64,000 bases of DNA from Flavobacteriaceae bacterium (lineage in GTDB: Bacteria > Bacteroidota > Bacteroidia > Flavobacteriales > Flavobacteriaceae): positions 248,001-312,000 of the forward strand of contig JAQWSK010000016.1 of the NCBI GenBank assembly GCA_029243245.1, written 5' to 3'. Numbering within the stretch: position 1 is the first letter of the stretch; each line of letters opens with the position of its first letter. A program made the translations under genes and the position numbers. The notes below the pieces were generated by a model, which was not told the origin of the DNA, searched no databases, and worked only from the letters and a program-made list of their open reading frames with translations. Shown piece after piece: positions 46,828 through 55,128 of this stretch.

Positions 46828-47397
46828 CTAGCTATTGAATCTTTTTTTTAATACAGAAGGATTCTTATTCACATATGCAGACCATCCCGAATATTTTTTT
46901 GGAGAACAAAAAGAATCTCTGTTATAAAAATGGCAAACTGCAGCCGCTAATCCATCAGTAGAGTCTAAATTTTTTGGTAAAACTTTTATTTTAAATATAT
47001 TCTGCAACATTTTTGCTACTTGTTGTTTAGAGGCATTACCGTTTCCAGTGATTGACATTTTAATTTTTTTAGGAGAATATTCTCTAATAATTAATTCTCT
47101 TGATAAACCTGCAGCCATAGCAACACCTTGAGCTCTTCCTAATTTTAACATAGATTGAACATTTTTTCCAAAAAACGGAGCTTCAATAGCTAGTTCATCA
47201 GGATGGTATGTATCAATTAGCTCAATTGTTCTATCAAAAATTAATTTCAACTTAGTATAATGATCTTTCTCTTTTTTTAATTGAAGTTCATTTAATTCCA
47301 ATAAATTCATCTTTTGATCTATTACACTTATAACTCCAAAACCCATTATCGTTGTTCCAGGATCAATTCCAAGTATAATTATTTCTTTCTCTGTCAT
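46828..47397 (-). CDS. ruvC: Holliday junction resolvase RuvC
   Basis: Endonuclease that resolves Holliday junctions in recombination repair. The four acidic residues appear in order: Asp12 in LGIDPGTT, Glu in LAIEAPFFGKN, and two Asp in DSTDGLAAAVCH. It has 189 residues. The DNA-contact block LKLGRAQGVAMAAG is present. It is sandwiched between a lipoprotein gene (4-bp overlap) and hemW. ruvA and ruvB are not in the window. Confidence 0.96.
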   Translation of the reverse strand: MTEKEIIILGIDPGTTIMGFGVISVIDQKMNLLELNELQLKKEKDHYTKLKLIFDRTIELIDTYHPDELAIEAPFFGKNVQSMLKLGRAQGVAMAAGLSRELIIREYSPKKIKMSITGNGNASKQQVAKMLQNIFKIKVLPKNLDSTDGLAAAVCHFYNRDSFCSPKKYSGWSAYVNKNPSVLKKRFNS

Positions 47398-47882
47398 TCT
47401 AAAACACTAGCTTTAATTTTAATAGGCAAAGTAAATTTAACATTAACATAAGAGCCTACATTAGTTTTGATAGCTGGTAAGGCTTTTGGGAGATTCTTTA
47501 CAATCTTAGTAATTTGTTTTTCAAGATTAGTCACTTTGTTAAATAATCCATCTGAATCATCAAACTTATCAATACTAAACAATCCATTTTCATTAATTTT
47601 TATAACCACAATTATTTCAGAATCAAAAGATTCCGAAGACATAACTTTTAAAGATACAAGGCCTGAATATATCATATTCAATAAATTTTCTTCAAAACAC
47701 TTTTTTTGATCATATAAATCTAATAAAACATCACATTGTTCAAAAGATGGAGGCTGATCTTTTTCAGACCAGGTTGAAGCAACTTGAATTTCTTCATTAG
47801 AAACTTTTTTGGTGTCTATAAAATTACAGCCAAAAAAAGAAAAACTGAGCAAGACAAAGCTAATTCCTTTGAAAAATTGCAT
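47394..47882 (-). CDS. Lipoprotein with a TonB-C-like domain
   Basis: Predicted lipoprotein of 162 residues with signal and lipobox LSFSFFGC. The middle, PPSFEQCDVLLDLYDQKKCFEENLLNMI, follows the P.F..C..L.....C..........I pattern seen before TonB C-terminal-like domains in flavobacterial proteins, and the rest is a beta-alpha-beta layout compatible with that fold. It lacks the Pro-rich spacer and N-terminal helix of real TonB, so it is unlikely to energise receptors. Function unknown. It overlaps ruvC by 4 bp. Confidence 0.6.
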   Translation of the reverse strand: MQFFKGISFVLLSFSFFGCNFIDTKKVSNEEIQVASTWSEKDQPPSFEQCDVLLDLYDQKKCFEENLLNMIYSGLVSLKVMSSESFDSEIIVVIKINENGLFSIDKFDDSDGLFNKVTNLEKQITKIVKNLPKALPAIKTNVGSYVNVKFTLPIKIKASVLE

Positions 47883-47980
47883 TTAATTATAATAATTTTG
47901 AATTTCTAAATTACAACTTTTACCTGTACCTTTTTTTTTAATGTTATTGAAAAGTTTACTTTTATGAAACAAATATAATA

Positions 47981-48481
47981 ATGGATTTATTTTATTTAAC
48001 TCTAAGCTTTTTATTTATGTTATTAGGTTTAATTGGATGTTTCTTTCCAGTAATCCCTGGACCTTTAACTGGGTGGTTTGGATTTTTATTTTTATATCAA
48101 ATTGAACAAATTAAGACTAATAAAACACTTTTAATAATAACATTTATAATAGCATTCTTAATTTTTTTGCTTGATTATATAATTCCTATCCTAGGAACAA
48201 AAATTTTTGGAGGATCCAGAAAAGGTGTTATTGGGGCTAGTGTTGGATTAATTGGTGGAATTATTTTTTTAGGTCCTTTTGGATTATTAATAGGTCCTTT
48301 TTTAGGAGCTTTAATTGGTGAATTAATTAATGATAATAAAAATTTTGGATTAGCTGTAAAAGCATCACTAGGAACTATTTTAGGGTTAATTAGCGGGTTC
48401 GTTTTAAAATTTTCAGTAGCGTGTGTTTTTTTTATCATATATATATTCGAAGTGTGGGAATTTAAATTCTTATTTTTTTAA
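47981..48481 (+). CDS. DUF456 membrane protein
   Basis: Integral membrane protein of 166 residues, DUF456 type. It has hydrophobic hairpins with glycine-zipper segments (GLIGCFFPVIPGPLTGWFGF, GLIGGIIFLGPFGLLIGPF, LIGELI). The conserved ILGTKIFGGSRKG loop between the helices is diagnostic. Function unknown; such Gly-rich folds are common in small channel-like or envelope-associated proteins. The 99 bp upstream separate it from the divergent lipoprotein gene. Confidence 0.8.
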   Translation: MDLFYLTLSFLFMLLGLIGCFFPVIPGPLTGWFGFLFLYQIEQIKTNKTLLIITFIIAFLIFLLDYIIPILGTKIFGGSRKGVIGASVGLIGGIIFLGPFGLLIGPFLGALIGELINDNKNFGLAVKASLGTILGLISGFVLKFSVACVFFIIYIFEVWEFKFLFF

Positions 48482-48534
48482 CTTCATAGCCTACCTCCTA
48501 TTTATACAATTAATCTAACCTAAATTGATTTTTA

Positions 48535-48542
48535 TATCTTTG
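48535..48542 (+). promoter_or_regulatory. -7 promoter element of the 48547 operon
   Basis: TATCTTTG, only 4 nt before the ATG at 48547. If used, the mRNA would have almost no 5' leader. No TTTG at -33. Confidence 0.4.
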
Positions 48543-48546
48543 TTTA

Positions 48547-48753
48547 ATGAAATTATTTTTAATAACTACAGTTTTACTAGGCATATGCTTTGCAGGCATA
48601 GCTGTTAAAATATGGGGGAAAAAAAATGGTGAATTTGCTGGAACTTGCGCCAGTCAAAACCCATTTCTAAATAAGAATAATGAGCCTTGTGGTATGTGTG
48701 GCAAGCTTCCAAAAGATCAAGATTGTAAAACTCCAAATCCTCAGGCTAACTAA
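48547..48753 (+). CDS. Small membrane/secreted Cys-rich protein
   Basis: A 68-residue protein with one N-terminal hydrophobic helix (about residues 2-21) followed by a short hydrophilic tail containing CASQNPF, PCGMCGK and DCKTPN. The CxxC within PCGMCG, plus two further Cys, suggests a metal or redox site outside the membrane. Such small proteins are conserved next to this sigma-factor gene in Flavobacteriia as far as I recall; function unknown. The ECF sigma gene follows 25 bp downstream. Confidence 0.65.
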   Translation: MKLFLITTVLLGICFAGIAVKIWGKKNGEFAGTCASQNPFLNKNNEPCGMCGKLPKDQDCKTPNPQAN

Positions 48754-48778
48754 AGTTTCCAGTTTAGGAAATAAATTT

Positions 48779-49330
48779 ATGGAAGAAGACAAATTGATTT
48801 TTCAAGCCAAAAGAAATGATCAAAAAGCATTTCAAGTCTTATTTGATTTAAATTGGCAATACCTATACAATTATCAGCTCAAAAGGATTGGAAATAGTCA
48901 AATAGCTGAAGAAATATCAATTCAAACATTTACTAAAGCTTTTGATAGACTAGATTCATTTGATTCAAAATTTACTTTTAAAACATGGTTGATTACCATA
49001 TCTAAAAATTTACATGTGGATCAATTAAGAAAAGAGAAATCCCAAAAAAAAATACTCTCTGACCCTATTGATGATTCTGATACTCTTCAAATAATTGACA
49101 GTATGCCAAGTCCAGAGGAGGGTATGATAAGTGATCAGAATCTTGATGATCTTCTAAATACAATTAAAAGTTTAAAAGAAGAATACCGCAAAATTCTACA
49201 ACTTAGGTTTTTTGAGGATTACAGTTACAAAAAGATAAGTTTAGAGCTCAAACAGCCATTGAATACAATAAAGGTAAAAATACTTAGAGCAAAACGTCTT
49301 CTGGCAGAGAAATTAGATAAAAATGTATAG
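48779..49330 (+). CDS. ECF-type RNA polymerase sigma factor
   Basis: Sigma-70 family, extracytoplasmic-function type, 183 residues from the ATG at 48779 (MEEDKLIFQAKRNDQ). Region 2 spans about 25-90 (AEEISIQTFTKAFDRLDSF, FKTWLITISKNLHVDQLR) and region 4 spans about 120-180 (LKEEYRKILQLRFFEDYSYKKISLEL). No anti-sigma factor gene is adjacent. Instead it overlaps the start of an Nramp-like transporter by 8 bp, which suggests translational coupling. Frame open to 48680, but that part overlaps the small membrane protein gene and is not used. Confidence 0.9.
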   Translation: MEEDKLIFQAKRNDQKAFQVLFDLNWQYLYNYQLKRIGNSQIAEEISIQTFTKAFDRLDSFDSKFTFKTWLITISKNLHVDQLRKEKSQKKILSDPIDDSDTLQIIDSMPSPEEGMISDQNLDDLLNTIKSLKEEYRKILQLRFFEDYSYKKISLELKQPLNTIKVKILRAKRLLAEKLDKNV

Positions 49331-50528
49331 GTTAAAAAGATTAGGTCCGGGACTTCTTTTTGCAGGTGCGGCAATTGGTGTTTCTCATTTAGTGTATTCA
49401 ACTAGAGCTGGAGCTGATTATGGATGGAGTTTGTTTTGGGCATTTATTCTTATTAATCTTTTTAAATACCCTTTTTTTGAATATGGGCCTAGATATGCAG
49501 TAGCAACTGGTGAGACACTTTTAGATGGTTATGCAAAATTAGGAAATGGTTATTTATGGGGTTATGCTATTCTAAATACTGCCAACATGTTTACTATTCA
49601 AGCAGCCGTAACAATAGTTACAGCTGGTCTTGCTGCTCATCTTTTCGGAATTAGTGTCAATCTAACTGCGTGGGCCTCAATTATAATTGTAATATGCTCA
49701 TTTTTATTAATAATAGGTAAATACAAATTATTAGACAATCTCATGAAGCTAATTATTATTGTTCTTTCGATTTGTACTATAATGGCCGTAAGTGTTGCTT
49801 TTATAAAATCAAACACATATCCTCCATTTGAACAGATATTACCAAAAGGTTCAGGGTTATTATTTTTAATTGCATTTATGGGTTGGATGCCGGCCCCTAT
49901 GGATATTTCAATTTGGCATTCAATTTGGTCAGTTGAAAAACAAAAAAATATATCTAAAATCAACCTTAAAGAAAGTCTTTTTGATTTTAATGTTGGATAC
50001 GGAGCAACAATATTTCTAGGAATATGCTTTATGGCTCTAGGAGCCTTAGTTATGTATAATTCTGAAATCGAATTTTCAAATCAAGGTCTAGTTTTTGCTG
50101 GTCAATTAATAGAATTATACACACAAAATCTTGGCACTTCAACTGCTGGTATTATTTCAATAGCAGCTTTTACAACTATGTTTAGTACTTCTATTACCAC
50201 ACTAGATGCTTCACCCCGAGCCTTTTCAAAAACCTTACAAATTTTAATGAATGATAAAAGAGATTTTTATCTACAATTTTTATTTGTTTTAGCAATAGGT
50301 ACAATTGGAATTTTTATGTTTTTTCAATCTGAGATGGGTCTTTTAGTGCAAATTGCTACAGTTTTATCATTTTTAACTACTCCTTTTTTTGCATGGGTAA
50401 ACTTCAGATTAGTTACCAGTAATCACATGCCTAAAGAATTTCAGCCAAATAAATTCATGACTTTTTTAAGTTGGGCAGGCCTTATTTTTTTAACCACTTT
50501 CGCTATAGGGTATTTATTTAGCTTGTAA
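49323..50528 (+). CDS. Nramp-family transporter lacking the DPGN metal motif
   Basis: Membrane transporter of 401 residues with the 11-helix Nramp layout: GPGLLFAGAAIGVSHL at the start, RAGADYG after helix 1, and TTMFSTSITTLDASPRAFS in the middle. Canonical Nramp proteins carry DPGN in helix 1 and MPH in helix 6. Here the matching positions read GVSH and MPAP (GWMPAPMDISIWHS), so the divalent-metal site is not conserved. It may transport another substrate or bind metal differently. It begins 8 bp inside the sigma-factor gene. Confidence 0.8.
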   Translation: MYRLKRLGPGLLFAGAAIGVSHLVYSTRAGADYGWSLFWAFILINLFKYPFFEYGPRYAVATGETLLDGYAKLGNGYLWGYAILNTANMFTIQAAVTIVTAGLAAHLFGISVNLTAWASIIIVICSFLLIIGKYKLLDNLMKLIIIVLSICTIMAVSVAFIKSNTYPPFEQILPKGSGLLFLIAFMGWMPAPMDISIWHSIWSVEKQKNISKINLKESLFDFNVGYGATIFLGICFMALGALVMYNSEIEFSNQGLVFAGQLIELYTQNLGTSTAGIISIAAFTTMFSTSITTLDASPRAFSKTLQILMNDKRDFYLQFLFVLAIGTIGIFMFFQSEMGLLVQIATVLSFLTTPFFAWVNFRLVTSNHMPKEFQPNKFMTFLSWAGLIFLTTFAIGYLFSL

Positions 50529-50631
50529 AGAAGTTTTGTATCTTTGAATAATATACTATTGAAGATTTTAGAAAAAAGTGATGTTAAAGAATTAAAATCT
50601 AAATGGAATAAATTACTCTTCCAAAAAAAAT

Positions 50632-51504
50632 ATGACTACAGTAATCTCTGAAAATAAAACTAGAGTTCCAAAGCCTAAGTGGATTAGAGTAAAATTACCG
50701 ACTGGAAAAAAATATACTGATTTAAGAAGTCTAGTAGACAAATACAAATTAAATACAATTTGTACTTCAGGAAGTTGTCCAAATATGGGAGAATGTTGGG
50801 CAGAAGGAACAGCAACTTTTATGATTCTTGGTAATATTTGTACTAGATCATGTAGTTTTTGTGGAGTAAAAACTGGTAGGCCAGAAGAAGTTGACTGGGA
50901 AGAGCCAGAAAAAGTAGCTCAATCCATCAAAATAATGAAAATCAAACATGCTGTTATAACTTCAGTAGACCGTGATGATTTAAAGGATATGGGCTCAATT
51001 ATTTGGAGTGAAACTGTTAATGCTATCAGACGATTAAATCCAGAAACAACGTTAGAAACCTTAATACCTGATTTTCAGGGAAATAAAACTAATCTTGATA
51101 GAATTATTAAAGTTTCTCCCGAAGTTATATCTCACAATTTGGAGACTGTACGAAGACTAACCAGAGAAGTTAGGGTTCAAGCAAAGTATGATAGAAGTCT
51201 TGAGGTTCTTTCATATTTAAATGAAAATGGGGTAAATAGAACAAAGTCTGGAATCATGCTTGGTCTTGGTGAAAAAGAAGATGAGGTTTATGAAACACTT
51301 GATGATTTAAGTAACGCTAATGTTAATGTTGTTACAATTGGCCAATATCTTCAGCCTAGTAAAAAACATCTTCCTGTTACATCTTTTATTACTCCTGATA
51401 GTTTTAAAAAGTATGAAGATTATGCCTTAAATCTTGGCTTTAGACATGTTGAAAGTGGACCTTTGGTAAGATCATCATATAAGGCCAACAAACATATCAA
51501 TTAG
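50632..51504 (+). CDS. lipA: Lipoyl synthase
   Basis: Radical SAM enzyme that inserts two sulfurs into protein-bound octanoate, making lipoyl groups for PDH and related complexes. Both clusters are visible: the auxiliary CTSGSCPNMGEC (CX4CX5C) and the radical SAM CTRSCSFC. The C-terminal RSSYKA supplies the serine ligand of the auxiliary cluster. It has 290 residues. It overlaps lpxK tail to tail by 8 bp. PDH E1 beta in this window is one client system. Confidence 0.97.
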   Translation: MTTVISENKTRVPKPKWIRVKLPTGKKYTDLRSLVDKYKLNTICTSGSCPNMGECWAEGTATFMILGNICTRSCSFCGVKTGRPEEVDWEEPEKVAQSIKIMKIKHAVITSVDRDDLKDMGSIIWSETVNAIRRLNPETTLETLIPDFQGNKTNLDRIIKVSPEVISHNLETVRRLTREVRVQAKYDRSLEVLSYLNENGVNRTKSGIMLGLGEKEDEVYETLDDLSNANVNVVTIGQYLQPSKKHLPVTSFITPDSFKKYEDYALNLGFRHVESGPLVRSSYKANKHIN

Positions 51505-52543
51505 AGGTAATAGCGTTTTGTTTTGCATCAATAAAGGACTTTATCCTATCATTGAATTCTATTTCTTCATTCTTTGAAAAGAATGACAAACTAATTGGAA
51601 TGTAAAAAAGTTTATCTGATTTCATTAACGGATAAAGTCTGCCATAATCCTTTTCAGTGGAAAGAATTAAAGAGTTGCCTGCTTCATTTTTAATTTTTTC
51701 AATAGTTCGTTTATTAAAATTAAAATGATCCCTGTAATTTAAATGTTTAAACAAAATATTCTTAGATTTTAAAAAATCTAATAAAGGGTGTGGATTAGCT
51801 ATTCCTGTAACTAAAATTACTTTTTTTCCTTTAAGATAATCAACAGACTGCTTGTTTTGAACATTAATTATAGTTTTTGAGTAGCTTATCTTTGTAAAAA
51901 AAATCTTTTGATTTGATGCGAGTTTACATTTTTTTTCAAAATTGATCCTATCCTTCATACCAATATCTGATGGACATTTTGTGACTAAAATCGATTCTGA
52001 CCTTTTCTTTCCTTTTGAAAATTCTCTTAAGTTTCCAGAAGGAAAAGGAAAGTTATTAAAAAAAGGGTCTGCATATGTTGTTGTGAGTAAAAGATGGTCA
52101 GCAATTATCCATCTATGTTGCATTACATCATCAAGTATGAGTAAATTAATTTTAGAATCAATTTTTAATAGCTTATTTACAGCTCTTACCCTGTCTTCTC
52201 CCACTGCTACTCGAATTTTTGGGTGTTTTTTTAAAAACTGAAATGGTTCATCACCAATTTCTAATGCCGTACTTGAAGTATTAGCCATTATAAACCCCCT
52301 TGATTTCCTTCCATAACCCCTACTTAAAACCGAAATAAAATAGTTTCTATGAAGTATAGTAATCAAATAATCAACAACTATAGATTTTCCTGTTCCACCG
52401 ATTGACAAGTTGCCAATGCCAATAGAAGGTATTGTTGTATGTTGACCTTTAAAAATTTTAATATTAAATAATCCATTCCGAATTGATAATATTAAACCGT
52501 ACAACATTGCTATAGGAAATAGTAATCTTCGAATCAATTTCAT
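51497..52543 (-). CDS. lpxK: Tetraacyldisaccharide 4'-kinase
   Basis: Phosphorylates the lipid A precursor at the 4' position. From the ATG at 52543 it has 348 residues: an N-terminal membrane-associated helix (MKLIRRLLFPIAMLYGL), the Walker A GNLSIGGTGKS, LSRGYGRKSRG and the catalytic acid region LILDDVMQHR. The frame is open to 52609, but that would overlap the divergent Nif3-family gene. Its ends overlap or abut neighbours on both sides. Confidence 0.94.
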   Translation of the reverse strand: MKLIRRLLFPIAMLYGLILSIRNGLFNIKIFKGQHTTIPSIGIGNLSIGGTGKSIVVDYLITILHRNYFISVLSRGYGRKSRGFIMANTSSTALEIGDEPFQFLKKHPKIRVAVGEDRVRAVNKLLKIDSKINLLILDDVMQHRWIIADHLLLTTTYADPFFNNFPFPSGNLREFSKGKKRSESILVTKCPSDIGMKDRINFEKKCKLASNQKIFFTKISYSKTIINVQNKQSVDYLKGKKVILVTGIANPHPLLDFLKSKNILFKHLNYRDHFNFNKRTIEKIKNEAGNSLILSTEKDYGRLYPLMKSDKLFYIPISLSFFSKNEEIEFNDRIKSFIDAKQNAITSN

Positions 52544-52560
52544 CCCCTGAAAGATAATAC

Positions 52561-52568
52561 TATATTTG
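52561..52568 (+). promoter_or_regulatory. -7 promoter element of the Nif3-family gene
   Basis: TATATTTG, followed by ATG at 52578 (9 nt after) and 52584. A TTG within this element is the first in-frame start-like codon of the downstream gene but is more likely promoter than start. Confidence 0.45.
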
Positions 52569-52577
52569 TACATTAAA

Positions 52578-53366
52578 ATGAAAATGCAGATCCAAGATTT
52601 CATTAACACAATAGAAGAATGGGCGCCTACTTCTCAAGCTGAGAATTTTGATAACGTAGGTCTATTAGTGGGTGATCCAAATTTAAATTTAACAGGAGCC
52701 TTAATTACACTTGATACTACAGAACAAGTTGTAATTGAAGCAATTGAAAAAAATTGTAATCTAATCGTTAGTTTTCACCCTATTATTTTTTCTGGAATAA
52801 AAAAATTAACGACAAATAGCTATGTTGAAAAAACAGTTTTAAAAGCTATAGAAAATAAAATATCTATATACTCAATACATACATCCCTGGATAATCATGT
52901 TGAAGGTGTAAATTATAAAATATCAGAAAAATTAGGTCTTAAAAACTCCCAAATACTTATTCCAAATAAAGAAAATAATCATATTGGAATGGGAAGAATT
53001 GGAGACTTAGAAAAATCACTAGAAGAAAAAGAGTTCTTAGAATTCCTCAAAATTCGAATGAACACAACATCAATAAGACATAGCTGTTTGCTTAATAAAA
53101 AAATTAAAAAAATTGCTGTATTAGGTGGTTCTGGAGCATTTGCAATAAAAAATTCAATTGAACAAAAAGCAGACGCATATGTAACAGCAGATCTTAAATA
53201 TCATAATTTTTTTGAAGCAAATAAACAAATAGTTTTAATTGATATTGGTCATTTCGAAAGTGAACAGTTTACAAAAAATTTAATACATGACTATCTTAAG
53301 AAAAAATTTCCTAATTTTGCCATCATTTTAGCGTATACAAATACTAATCCCGTTAACTATTTCTAG
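52578..53366 (+). CDS. Nif3-like dinuclear metal-centre protein
   Basis: Nif3/YbgI-family protein, 262 residues from the ATG at 52578. Metal ligands are suggested by FDNVGLLVGDP, SFHPIIFSG, SIHTSLDNHVEGVN and the C-terminal IDIGHFESEQF. The length is that of the short form: the PII-like insertion domain found in many Bacillota and Bacteroidota homologues (about 360-370 residues) is missing. Proposed roles include GTP cyclohydrolase-like or nucleotide-related hydrolysis, unproven. The next gene starts 1 bp after the stop, so they are co-transcribed. Confidence 0.9.
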   Translation: MKMQIQDFINTIEEWAPTSQAENFDNVGLLVGDPNLNLTGALITLDTTEQVVIEAIEKNCNLIVSFHPIIFSGIKKLTTNSYVEKTVLKAIENKISIYSIHTSLDNHVEGVNYKISEKLGLKNSQILIPNKENNHIGMGRIGDLEKSLEEKEFLEFLKIRMNTTSIRHSCLLNKKIKKIAVLGGSGAFAIKNSIEQKADAYVTADLKYHNFFEANKQIVLIDIGHFESEQFTKNLIHDYLKKKFPNFAIILAYTNTNPVNYF

Positions 53367-53367
53367 C

Positions 53368-54150
53368 ATGGCCAAGAAAAAAGAAATTTCAGTAGAAAAA
53401 AAACTTAGATCTCTATTTGATCTTCAATTAATAGACTCTCGTATCGACAAAATAAGAAGTGTAAGAGGAGAACTTCCTTTAGAAGTTGAGGATTTAGAAA
53501 ATGAAATTGCAGGTCTTACCTCTCGTTTAGATAATTTTAATACAGAACTTGAAGAGTACCATCAGGAAATTGCTCTACAAAAAAATAATATTCAAGTTGC
53601 AAAAGAAGAAGATAAAAAATACGAGGCAAACCTTAAAAACGTTAGAAATAATAGAGAGTACAACTCTATTCAAAAAGAGCAGGAATATCAAAAGTTAGAA
53701 ATTGAACTTGCAGAAAAAAAAATAAAAGAATTCCAAATTAAATCTGAACAAAAAACATTAAGTATTGAAGAAGTTCAAGGCAAATTAGATGAACGAACAG
53801 ATCATTTAAATGCAAAAAATGAAGAATTAAACTCAATAATGAGTGAAACTGAAAAAGAAGAAAAATTACTTCTTAAAAAGTCTAAGGAATTTTCAGAAAA
53901 CATTGAAGAACACTTAATTGATGCTTATCATAAAATTCGTTCAAATGTTAGAAATGGTCTAGCTATTGTTCCTGTTGAACGAGGAGCTTCAGGAGGCTCA
54001 TATTTTGCAATCCCTCCTCAAACACAAATGGAAATAGCTTCTCGTCAAAAAATAATTACAGATGAGCACAGTGGTAGAATTTTGGTTGATGAAAAACTTG
54101 CTGAAGAAGAACGTGATAAAATGTCCTCAATTTTTAAAAAATCAAAATAA
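53368..54150 (+). CDS. Coiled-coil protein with degenerate zinc-ribbon end
   Basis: Protein of 260 residues. About 1-190 is a long antiparallel coiled-coil hairpin (heptad-rich Glu/Lys/Leu, e.g. KEEDKKYEANLKNVRNNREY). The C-terminal part IPPQTQMEIASRQKII and DEHSGRILVDEKLA lines up with the C4 zinc ribbon of the family (normally CGxC and CExCGRIL), but none of the four cysteines is present. The coiled coil may act without metal. It follows the Nif3-like gene with a 1-bp gap, a conserved neighbourhood in Bacteroidota. Confidence 0.85.
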   Translation: MAKKKEISVEKKLRSLFDLQLIDSRIDKIRSVRGELPLEVEDLENEIAGLTSRLDNFNTELEEYHQEIALQKNNIQVAKEEDKKYEANLKNVRNNREYNSIQKEQEYQKLEIELAEKKIKEFQIKSEQKTLSIEEVQGKLDERTDHLNAKNEELNSIMSETEKEEKLLLKKSKEFSENIEEHLIDAYHKIRSNVRNGLAIVPVERGASGGSYFAIPPQTQMEIASRQKIITDEHSGRILVDEKLAEEERDKMSSIFKKSK

Positions 54151-54173
54151 TTAGTTTAAATAATTTCATTTAA

Positions 54174-54680
54174 TCAGTCTTCAGATAACTTATTTCTTTT
54201 TGGTTTAAAAAATTGAAAGTCTGATGTTTTCCTTTCTCCTTTTTTAATTCTCCTTAACAGTTCTCTTTTAAAAGATTCTTCTGCTTGATGTAATTCAATT
54301 ATTTGTTTGTTTGAAATAATTTTATGAAAGTCTTTAACATATTTAATTTTAATTTCTAAATATCGTTGCTCAATTTTAAGCACAGCATCTATAACCTTTC
54401 CTAATTCATCATTACTCATAAATGATTTATTATTATTGTAATTTCTAATTATACTTTTACTACTATCACGAACAGATTTAATCTCAGAATTGTATTTATT
54501 ATAAATCGGCCAAAAAACTTGAGCCTTATCCGGTGACAATTCAACTTTGTCAGATATAAAGGCGATTTTTCTACTTTCCATTCTTTCAAATCTCTGTTCT
54601 TTATCATTTTTTTCATTACTAGCTTGAGAAAATATGAAAAGTGGTGAAATTAATATTATTAGATATTTAGTAATTTTCAT
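54174..54680 (-). CDS. Exported Spy/CpxP-like helical protein
   Basis: Signal peptide (about residues 1-20, ending FIFSQ) followed by an all-helical body of about 145 residues. VELSPDKAQVFWPIYNKYNSEI and RYLEIKIKYVKDFHKIIS resemble the LTPEQ...F.P....... pattern of Spy/CpxP-like periplasmic chaperone or sensor proteins. It is the last gene of a sigma - membrane protein - Spy-like operon, so it is probably a target and part of the same envelope-stress response. The family assignment is by pattern only. Confidence 0.65.
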   Translation of the reverse strand: MKITKYLIILISPLFIFSQASNEKNDKEQRFERMESRKIAFISDKVELSPDKAQVFWPIYNKYNSEIKSVRDSSKSIIRNYNNNKSFMSNDELGKVIDAVLKIEQRYLEIKIKYVKDFHKIISNKQIIELHQAEESFKRELLRRIKKGERKTSDFQFFKPKRNKLSED

Positions 54681-54696
54681 TTTGATAGTTTTAAGT

Positions 54697-55095
54697 TTAC
54701 TCTATTATTAAATCATACTCAGTATTATTATCAATTAAGTATTCTATTTCATCAGAAAAAGCATAATCTTCTTCAGTGAAAAATTCGAACAAATACTCCT
54801 CATCTATATTTTCGATTTCAAAATCAACAATTTCAACATAAATTTCATCACTTAAAAAACTCTCACTATTAGATTCTAAATTAATTATAGTATTCAATAT
54901 GATTATTAATGATAAAGATGTTAAAACAAACACAGGAGCAATAATTTTCAGATTAAAATACTCTAAAAGTTTTGAATTAAAATTCAAGTTTTCGGATTGC
55001 TTATGAATATCACTTTTAAGTTGAGAAAAATAATTATCCGGAACACGAAATGGTGATTTATATTTAAGTTTCTCTATGTCAGTATTTTGTTTCAT
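54697..55095 (-). CDS. Candidate anti-sigma factor (single-pass membrane protein)
   Basis: A 132-residue protein with a cytoplasmic N-terminus (about 1-45, KYKSPFRVPDNYFSQLKSDI), one membrane helix (about 48-68) and a very acidic outer part (EIENIDEEYLFEFFTEEDY). There is no recognised domain. Its place between an ECF sigma gene (33 bp upstream) and an exported Spy-like protein, and its topology, suggest an anti-sigma factor. That role is inferred from context; the sequence has no ZAS motif. Confidence 0.55.
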   Translation of the reverse strand: MKQNTDIEKLKYKSPFRVPDNYFSQLKSDIHKQSENLNFNSKLLEYFNLKIIAPVFVLTSLSLIIILNTIINLESNSESFLSDEIYVEIVDFEIENIDEEYLFEFFTEEDYAFSDEIEYLIDNNTEYDLIIE

Positions 55096-55128
55096 CTATT
55101 TAATGAGATAGTATAATTATAAAAAGGT

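Noticed and set aside
52566-52577. TTG start for the Nif3-family gene
   Set aside because: The TTG lies within the TATATTTG -7 promoter element; the ATG at 52578 or 52584 is preferred.
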